Position numbers and translations under genes: made by a program. Below, one piece after another: positions 56,679 to 64,000 of a stretch of 64,000 bases of DNA; the stretch's first letter is position 1; every line of letters starts with the position of its first letter. Where the stretch lies: NCBI RefSeq assembly GCF_003171515.1, contig NC_089398.1, positions 1,860,001-1,924,000 of the forward strand, in the 5' to 3' direction. The stretch is from Pyrenophora tritici-repentis. Its lineage: Eukaryota; Ascomycota; Dothideomycetes; Pleosporales; Pleosporaceae. The notes under the pieces were generated by a model. The model had not been told where the DNA came from. It made no database searches and was given only the letters and a program-made list of their open reading frames with translations.

Positions 56679-58940
56679 ACTAGAGATACCCCAGCATGAA
56701 TCGCATATTTACGACACCATTTACATTTCCTTGCTCACAACTCTTCTTTCCGAGTTTTTGCATATTTTGGTTTGGGGGGGAATGGGAAAATACAGCCGCC
56801 TGAGCGCAGCGCTGCGCCGCTTCCCTTTTGCTGTTGCTGTTCCTGTTGTTGTTGTTGTTATTGTCCTTGTTGCTGTAATTGTAGCGAGCATAATTTTCCT
56901 CGACGAATATCTTCTTCCCACCACCACAGACACACAGAGACATTACACTCTTTCTCTCTTCTCTAAAAAACACAGCCGGACTGTTGGATCCGATTCGAAC
57001 ATTACTTTTTGCATTTTGTACGAATCGGGAATATAATGAAATCACTATCCTTTCTTGCAAGGATCTCTACTACTCTTCCACGTCGGCCGTACTATTGTGG
57101 TCGCGTGACAGGTCCATCATGCGGTGTGAAGATGCAATGTGCAATGTGCAACATGCGATGCGTGTACCTGCGTTAGTCGGTTAGTACGCCCAGTCCAGCA
57201 TATACCGTGGATGGCATACCCCCGGTTATGAAGTACCGTACGGTACATACGGTACATACTAGAAAGTAAGCACTTACACACACGCACGCAGGCACAAAAG
57301 AAAGCCCCGGGAATACCGCACGTGCATTCATTGCGTGTGTGCATGTGCACTGTGCACACAAGAAAAACACCACCAGCGCTTACATTCTTGCCTGGAACCG
57401 GTATCTGGTAGTTTAAACCGGTTACCGGGTCCGTCCCTCCCCTTTTCGTTTTTTGCGTTTTGTTGCCGATTGGAGAGGAATCGCCGACGACGCTGCGGTT
57501 GAGCTTAGACGCTGGAGATGGGGTGGATGTCTGTGCTGTGTGTTGGCTGGGATGGATGGATGGGGTGGTGGGAGCGAATGATGAGTTGTTGGAGTTGGAC
57601 GTGAGGGTGGGAGGGGAGGGGAGGCATGTAAACGCTAGGTATGTGGATGTGGATATTCAAGCAAAAGCAAATGGGAATGTTTGATAAGGGACTGTGGGAT
57701 GGAATGAGTTGGATTGGATTGGATCGAACTAGCGCCTATTTTGTACCTTGTACGGCGGTAGCATCTTTCCAATAATCGAGTTTGATCTATAGGCGAGTAT
57801 TTTGTGTAGATGGAGAGGTGCCGGGTCGCTCGGCGCTAACGGGGGCTGTTCATTGTGGATAAAGGACAGGTTGTTTGATTCGCTGGATTACGGATGGTTG
57901 TGTTCGTGGTTATGGTTATGAGCGTGTATGCCTTGTGCACGGTGCATATGTGTAATAGTACGTGCGTATTGGAGATATGTAGAATTAGATCTTTATTAAA
58001 GGATGCAGATGCATGGGTGAGTAGGTTATGGTACTATATCCGCCCGTCTGTTTTGTGCAAGAAAGAGTGTACAAGTCGGTAGGTACGTGAGTGGGTTGCA
58101 CATAAATTAAATCCACCACCATCATCACCCTACCACACCAAAAATTCATAACATAAACCACCAAGATCCCCAACATGCGTATACCTAATACAAAAACCTC
58201 ACATACTCACCCTCTACTTACAAACAGACGCCCCACAGTTCCTCCCAAGCCTTCCCCTGCCCATGACAGCGGGAAACCAATTGCTTAATCTTCCCATCCC
58301 CACCCCCAACGAACGCTTTCCACACAATCCGTGCCGTTTACCAAACCGCGCTGCTGGTATAACACGTGTCCATTTGAGCCCTCGATGTAAGTTCGCGGCG
58401 GACCCTGTCTCATCCGCAGGAACAGGATTTGAGATAAACAACGTTTCTCCATCACACGAACATAAAACCAGACTTGTGTGTTTAGTGAGACTGGATGCGA
58501 GACGTTGGACGCTTATTGAGCGTGGCGCGGACTACAAAACGATTGAAAAAATAAATTCAAATCAGAAGAATGAGAAAGTTTGATGAAAGGGTTGCACGTG
58601 GAGAAAGTGAGAGAGTGAGAAAGTTCGTTGGGTGGTGGTGGTAGTAGTGTGTGGTTTGTTGTACATATGTTACATTGTGGGTAAGACCATTTTTTACTAG
58701 GTTCGCGACTAAACTTCGTCTCGAGAACTAAGCCAACTAAATTGGTGTTTATGTGGGTGACCTAAACGCCTTTCCCATGCTGTTTCGTTGAAAGGGTTCG
58801 TTTTGTGTATATGTGTTATGGTGTGGAGTTTCGTGGGCTGGCGTGCATGCGATCGGCGTGGCTGACGAGGTGGGTGCGTAAACGATTCCAGCGCTATACT
58901 ATCTCTCTCTCTCTTTCCTGTCGAACTTGTGGTTTGGCAT
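56679..58940. other. Long intergenic region with simple repeats
   Basis: About 2.3 kb holding the NoxR 3' UTR and the Tom6 3' UTR, with no recognised gene. Repeats include GTT units at about 56829-56878, GGTACATAC units around 57238-57263 and GGAT/TGGAT repeats near 57548 and 57711. CACGTG occurs near 57310 and 58595. Confidence 0.4.
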
Positions 58941-59221
58941 CTATGCGGGGAGTAGGATTTCCGCCCAGCTGCTGTGGAGAAATGTGACACCGATCTAGGT
59001 AGGATTGTCAGTCTCAATTCGGGCTATCATATTTCCATCGCTGTCCATGGTGTATTTCCTCTACTCTCGGGATAGACCCAGAACAGACTTACAGCAAACA
59101 TGCCCACGGCAGTGACAATCGTTCTGTTCTCCTTGTTTGTGAATGTCTGGAGAGCGCTGGATGCGAAACTGGGCTCGGCAACGGTGCGGCCGCGGCCTGT
59201 CATCATTGATTTGGGTGCCAT
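58941..59221 (-). CDS. TOM6: Mitochondrial import receptor subunit Tom6
   Basis: Two exons, 59221-59093 and 58994-58941, make a 60-residue protein. Exon 1 is mostly hydrophilic and ends in ENRTIVTAVGMFA, exon 2 completes it with IGVTFLHSSWAEILLPA. A polar N-terminus followed by a single C-terminal membrane segment and the ending FLHSSxxEILLP is the pattern of the small Tom6 proteins of filamentous fungi, which stabilise the TOM complex in the mitochondrial outer membrane. The 98-nt intron is required to obtain the membrane segment; without it, translation would end in an unrelated tail. Confidence 0.87.
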
Positions 59222-59923
59222 TTTTGCGATTACAGAGCTACAAGATTCGTTAGTTACAACCGCAGTCTGATCCAGGATCGTGAGGTCTTACAGTGCGATT
59301 AAAGGTGGAGGGGGAATCGGTTCTGTGTAGTGGTGGGGTTGACGTCGATGCGCTGCGGGTGATGGTCGCGAAACTTTTGGCAGGGTCGAGCGTCATGGCG
59401 ATCTGCTTACATAAGAGCTCTTTGGAAAGCTCATTCATCCCAGCACTGTTGAGCCTGAATACATGTATACACGTCACGTACGTGTGAAGAGACCTTGTCG
59501 CAAGGTATCGATTCTTTCTATATCAAGCACACCATCCACTACTAACACAATGATTGACTACGATCGCGAGAAGGTCACCTCGAAACTACAATATGTATAG
59601 CATTGTACTGTTACAAGAATCGAATTAAGCGCGGCTGAGCCATCTAAGATACATTCTACCCATCCATAGCGATACCCCATCGCTCAGAGCAAGGAATTCA
59701 GCCGGTTATTGAAGGACAATAATTCCAATAATCCCACATATCACGTCAAGTGTCCGCTATGCAAGAACCCGCCCGTAAAACTTAAACGCCGTGAATGCCC
59801 GTTTGTAAACCGCCCATGACGTGAAAAGGAATGACTAGATGAAGAGAAATTGAAAAGTATCAATCTTACTGAAAGCTGCGCGTTGAAGACATCAAACGTA
59901 CAACTACAGACAGGCGTGACAGT
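59222..59923. other. Intergenic region, no gene recognised
   Basis: Tom6 promoter and RCC1 3' flank. Nothing else supported. Confidence 0.4.
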
Positions 59924-61879
59924 CTACTCCTTCTTACTGGCCAGCATGCTGTATTGACCACCGCAGCCAGCCCATGTGAGCTTCGTCTCCCGTACAGCAG
60001 TGTTATCAATCATAGTCGGCACTTCTATATCATCGTCGGTACCTTGGCCTGTCTGGTAGTTGGCCGAGAAGCCCCAGGAGTAGGCTTTGCCGGCCTTGTC
60101 AATTACAATAGTGTGATCGGGACCGCATGCGCCGGTGACGATGTCCTTAAGGCCTGGAAGGGGTGTGGGCTGAACAAGAATCTTTGGCTTGCCGTTGTTC
60201 TTCAAAACCTTGTCCTCATCCGTCTCAGCTTCAAGCTGAGAAGGAGGGAGACCTGTCTGTGAGCCGTCGCAACGACCCCAGACAAGGACCTCTCCGTCCT
60301 TGGTGATGGCAATGTTGTGATGCGAGCCAGCTGCGAGTTCTGTGACATTCTTGCCCTCTAGGCTATGTATGATCTTAGGTTGGAGGACACTAGCATCGTC
60401 TGCTCCAGCATTGGCAGTGTAGCCCGTCTCGCAGTAGTTGTTCGCGCCCCAAGCCCAGATGTGTCCATCTTCGGCAATGGCCAAACCGTGGTAATCGCCA
60501 GACGCGATGTGAGCGATCTTTTGGCTGTGCTTCTTGATGGAGGAATCGTGGAAGCCGATCTTGTTGGGTTGCAGCGCTTGAATGAGGCTGCGCTCGGTGA
60601 CACGGCGACCGAGTTGGTTTTGCTGTCCGTTACCCCAAGCATATACGTGGTGGTCCTTGTCCAATGCATAAACGTGGTTTGTGCCGCAGACGAGCTGGAT
60701 GACCTTCTTAACGCTGTCAAGGTATACGGGACGGGGCGCCGTGTGGTTGCCGCGTTCAAACCCGAGGATACCCTCGTTTTTGCGGAATGTACCCCATCCG
60801 TAAACAGCACCTTCAGTTGTCAGCGCAAAAGAGCAGCTGTCGCCGGCCGCGATGTCGACAAAGATGGTGTCTTCGGGGAAAAACTCGGATGGCACAGGTG
60901 TGGGTGTGGCCTCGGCATCGTTCAGTCCACCAGTCTCATCCTCAGAGTCTGAATCGTCAGCCTCTACGTCAAGCATCTTGACGTTCGCGTTGGACGTGTC
61001 GCGTCCTAGCGCGCCATTGTCGTTGACACCCCATGTCAAGATTTTGTTGTCCTTTGTGAGCGCAATGACGTGCATACCACCAGTAGCAACCTTGACAACG
61101 TTCATGTTGGTGAGAGCCTCATTGTAACGCGGTCGCTTTACATCGATGGCCTTCTTCGTCGCGCCAAAGCCCAGCTCACCAGAGCCACCCTCGCCAAAGA
61201 CAAAAACCTTGAGAGGCTCAGTGTAGCGCACCGTATTGATCTCAGTCTTCTTTCCCTTTGGACGCCTGGGGCCCTTGGGGTTCGGGACCAGAGCGGGATT
61301 GACTTTTGCGGCTTCGGGCTGTGGTGTTGGCGTTTTCGCCTTGGGCTCCGGTGCGGCTTTTGGCGCAGCTTTTGGCTTCGGCGCGGCCTTTGGTTTGGGC
61401 GCAGGCTTCGCAGATTCAACCTTTGCCTTTTTCACAACAGGCGCCGGCGCCTCGACCTCTTCTGCTTCTGGTTCGCTTTCCTCGTCCTTCTTGCGCTTTG
61501 TGGTTTTCTTGGTCGCGGCTTTGGGCTCAGGCGCGGGCGTCTCGGTTTTCTTTACGCGACTGCGTGCAGGTACTGCAGGCTTCTTAGTGACTTGTGGCGC
61601 TGGTTTTGACGCGTTGACCTTACGCTTCTTTGGCTCTGGTTCGACTTCATCAACGTCCATAGGGTCTTCATCGACGGCTTCATCCTCTTCAGCTATCCCA
61701 TTGGTAGCGGCTTCCTCTTCTGTCTTTTTTGCGCCTCGTCGGGAGGCTGCGTTTCTTAGCGGGAGCTTCGATGTTCGTGATGAACGTGACGTACCGGCAC
61801 CGTTGGTCTTCACTTCTTTGGATTCCTTCTTCTCAACAGGTTTTGCGCTTGCAGCGCGGGATCCAGCAGCTCGAGCCAT
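59924..61879 (-). CDS. PRP20: RCC1 / Prp20 guanine-nucleotide exchange factor for Ran
   Basis: Single exon, 651 residues, from ATG 61879; the frame extends upstream to 62110 but without support. The first ~220 residues are a low-complexity tail (KPVEKKESKEVKTNG, acidic EEDEAVDEDPMDVDEVEPEP, then repeated PKPKAAPKPKAAPK) with basic motifs such as KKRK suited for nuclear import and chromatin contact. From about 225 the seven-bladed RCC1 propeller begins (VFVFGEGGSGELGFGATKKA) with repeated GWG, HVYAWGNGQQNQLGRRV, HIWAWGANNYCETGY and VLVWGRCDGSQTGLP blades, ending GGQYSMLASKKE. RCC1/Prp20/Pim1 charges Ran with GTP on chromatin and sets nuclear transport and spindle cues. Fungal RCC1 normally lacks introns in this region or has few. 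The divergent promoter is shared with the metallophosphatase gene. Confidence 0.92.
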   Translation of the reverse strand: MARAAGSRAASAKPVEKKESKEVKTNGAGTSRSSRTSKLPLRNAASRRGAKKTEEEAATNGIAEEDEAVDEDPMDVDEVEPEPKKRKVNASKPAPQVTKKPAVPARSRVKKTETPAPEPKAATKKTTKRKKDEESEPEAEEVEAPAPVVKKAKVESAKPAPKPKAAPKPKAAPKAAPEPKAKTPTPQPEAAKVNPALVPNPKGPRRPKGKKTEINTVRYTEPLKVFVFGEGGSGELGFGATKKAIDVKRPRYNEALTNMNVVKVATGGMHVIALTKDNKILTWGVNDNGALGRDTSNANVKMLDVEADDSDSEDETGGLNDAEATPTPVPSEFFPEDTIFVDIAAGDSCSFALTTEGAVYGWGTFRKNEGILGFERGNHTAPRPVYLDSVKKVIQLVCGTNHVYALDKDHHVYAWGNGQQNQLGRRVTERSLIQALQPNKIGFHDSSIKKHSQKIAHIASGDYHGLAIAEDGHIWAWGANNYCETGYTANAGADDASVLQPKIIHSLEGKNVTELAAGSHHNIAITKDGEVLVWGRCDGSQTGLPPSQLEAETDEDKVLKNNGKPKILVQPTPLPGLKDIVTGACGPDHTIVIDKAGKAYSWGFSANYQTGQGTDDDIEVPTMIDNTAVRETKLTWAGCGGQYSMLASKKE

Positions 61880-62314
61880 TGTACGCGACTGTGATGATGA
61901 TGACGCGACAGGAAAATTGAGGGTTGAGGGTGGTTGTTGGGAGGCTGGAGTCGTGTATCGAAAAATGTTGACCTGTATGGATTTAGTAAGGTCGGCGCTA
62001 GTCTTCACATGGACCAGGCTCGCTGCAGCCACGGCCCGTCTTCCTTCACCGCATGCGTCAACGGCTGATTGGTCGGCCACCGTCTGTTTACAGTTCGACA
62101 GTCGCAGCACCTCTGTTGTCTTGTTTCACCAGTTCCATCAGTCCCAACTCCTCTGGAATACTTCCGGCCATTCACATCAGTGAGGCCAGCTTACGTCATT
62201 TGTTGGAAGTCACATCAGGTGACAACCGCACGTACGCTACCTAGATGGTTTCATAGCAACAAGTGCAACTGCATTCTAGCAAGGAGTGAACAACACAGCC
62301 TCGCGTCTTTCATC
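61880..62314. promoter_or_regulatory. Divergent promoter between RCC1 and the metallophosphatase gene
   Basis: 435 bp between start codons. Unlike the three other divergent promoters here it lacks CACGTG. Confidence 0.45.
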
Positions 62315-64000
62315 ATGTTTCGATCCGTTATTTTTGTTGCGCTTCTAAAAGGGGTATCCTGCGTTCAGCCAGAAGCGCCAGCTCCGAAAGCCGCCCCCTT
62401 GCGCGACCTTCCCTGGGCGCAACTCAACTTCTTGCATACTACGGATATCCACGGGTGGTGGGGTGGCCATTTGCAAGAGTAAGTCTTCTACCCTTGAATA
62501 TCTTCACGGTGTCCTGTCGAGCCGCGTCTACCGGGAAAATCAAGGTCTTGAAGGTCTCGCCATGTCTACGTACTAACGTACACCAGAGCCTCGTATTCGT
62601 CTGACTGGGGTGACTATGTCTCCTTTGCCAAGCATATGCGCGACAAAGCCGATGCGGATGGCTCAGACCTACTACTCATCGATACGGGAGATCGCGTCGA
62701 AGGCAACGCCATCTACGACTCTTCCAAGCCGCGCGGCAAATTCACCTATGAGATTGCCAAGGAGCAGAACATTGACCTGATATGCTCTGGAAACCATGAA
62801 CTCTACAAAGCCAATACTGCTGAGGGCGAGTTCTTCCACACTGTCCCTGACTTCAAGGGCAACTATCTAGCTTCTAACCTAGATATTTACAATCCGAAGA
62901 CTGGTGTATTAGAACCACTTGCTCCACGCTTCAAGAAATTCACTACCAAGAACCAAGGAATTCGTATCTTGGCTTTTGGATTTCTCTTTGATTTTACGGC
63001 GAATGCAAACAACACTGTGGTCCAGAGGGTAGAGGATACAGTGAAAGAGGAGTGGTTCACTGAAGCACTCAAAGACAAGAAGCTTGACTTGATTATTGTC
63101 TATGGCCATGTTGATATTCGATCAGAAGAGTATGCCCTACTCTTCTCAACTATTCGGTCTCTGCACTGGGACACCCCCATTCAGTTCTTCGGTGGTCATT
63201 CGCATATCCGCGACTACAAGATCTTTGACAGCAAGTCTGTGGCCCTTGAGAGCGGACGATACATGGAAACGCTCGGCTTCATGTCCATTGACGGACTCAG
63301 TACTGGCGGAACCAAGGACGTAGCACCTGCTCCTCAGAAATCGAAGCTCACATTCTCTCGCCGATATATTGACAACAACTTATTCTCCATGAAGCACCAC
63401 AGCGGGAAAGACGCAAAGGATTTCGCGACTGAACATGGAAAGAAGGTTTCACAAGCAATCGGCGATGCTAGACAATCTCTTGGTCTAGGAAAAGTATACG
63501 GCTGCGCACCACAAGATCTTTGGGTCAGTCGTCGTCCTTATCCACACAACGAGAGCATCTTCACCTGGATCGGGGAACAACTGCTGCCCCAGACTATCGA
63601 GAATTCCGAACGCATCCGCTCTGGGGGAAAAGCAATCGTCATCACCAACACGGGTGCGATCCGCTTCGATATCTTCAAAGGGACGTTCACCAAGGACACG
63701 AAATTCCTCGTTTCGCCATTCACCAGCTCCATCCGCTATATCAAAGACGTTCCATACAAAGTGGCGAGCCAAGTGTTGAAGCTTCTCAACAGCGAGGGAC
63801 CCATTATGCTTGAAATGATGGAGAGTAACGCGCTGTTACAACCCCCAGAGGTGTCGGCAGCACGATACAGACCGCACTTGCTGACAACCCAAGCCAACGC
63901 TTTCGCCAGCCCTCAACAAGGCCAAAAACCGCTCCGCTCCAGTGATGGTGATATTCAAACGTTCCCTGGTTACACGACCAAAGACGACGCTGGTACCGAT
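62315..64000 (+). CDS. Secreted calcineurin-like metallophosphatase / 5'-nucleotidase family protein, 3' end beyond window
   Basis: Exon 1 62315-62478, intron 62479-62586, exon 2 from 62587 to the window end; 526 codons visible and the frame still open. A signal peptide (MFRSVIFVALLKGVSCV) is followed by the calcineurin-type metal motifs: TTDIHGWWGGH (Asp 44, His 46), LLIDTGDRVEGN, CSGNHELY near 125 and GGHSH. The sequence then continues into a 5'-nucleotidase C-terminal-type domain (NTGAIRFDIFKGTFTKDTKF, VSPFTSSIRYI). The whole resembles fungal YHR202W-type proteins, which sit in the secretory pathway or vacuole; the substrate is not known from sequence. The first intron joins Glu-Ala-Ser-Tyr in frame. 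Confidence 0.9.

Noticed and set aside
61236..62183. 315-codon plus-strand open frame
   Set aside because: Antisense to the low-complexity N-terminus of RCC1; Phe/Gly/Ala-rich shadow.

Overview
The window is nuclear DNA from a filamentous ascomycete. Genes are compact and carry short GT-AG introns (about 45-120 nt) with CTAAC-type branch sites, and the gene set is typical of Pezizomycotina: NoxR, a Zn2Cys6 regulator, an ACR3 arsenite permease, uricase, a CUE-domain Def1 and fungal Tom6. The gene content and the style of several proteins suggest Dothideomycetes, probably Pleosporales; that placement is an inference. I see no transposase, rRNA or convincing tRNA gene.

Layout. 0.6-1.5 kb: secreted rhamnogalacturonan acetylesterase. 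2.7-5.4 kb: two adjacent broken genes, a membrane protein with two in-frame stops and an ACR3 permease with a frameshift. 6.3-7.4 kb: F-box-like DUF7730-type protein. 9.3-21.7 kb: a housekeeping stretch with DEF1, a divergent unknown probably mitochondrial protein, an aldo/keto reductase, a CECR5-like HAD hydrolase, a low-complexity orphan, ribosomal protein eS28 and an extended SDR. 22.3-34.4 kb: an unusual block. A ~5 kb degenerate tandem array (period about 231 bp) and a ~1.9 kb array (period about 98 bp) lie on either side of a classical SDR and a transferrin-receptor-like M28 protein. 35.2-40.2 kb: a Zn2Cys6 transcription factor and a PigL_N/ankyrin protein. 41.9-64 kb: conserved housekeeping and signalling genes: a RING-LON protein, the TORC2 subunit Rictor/Avo3, peroxisomal uricase, mitoribosomal uL13m, the SOD1 copper chaperone CCS1, NADPH-oxidase activator NoxR, Tom6, RCC1/Prp20, and a secreted metallophosphatase/5'-nucleotidase that runs off the window end.

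There is no obvious single pathway. Several gene pairs share short divergent promoters: DEF1/unknown, Rictor/uricase, uL13m/CCS1 and RCC1/metallophosphatase. Three of these four promoters contain a GTCACGTG E-box. Mitochondrial and redox functions recur in 49-62 kb (uL13m, CCS1, NoxR, Tom6, uricase).

The most unusual feature is the pair of degenerate arrays. They share a core (CATGTTTCTCT, then GTG-rich sequence, then TAAAA), point the same way and bracket two genes. I do not recognise them as any known element. Exon coordinates were derived by hand from splice signals and reading-frame continuity, without alignments or transcripts.
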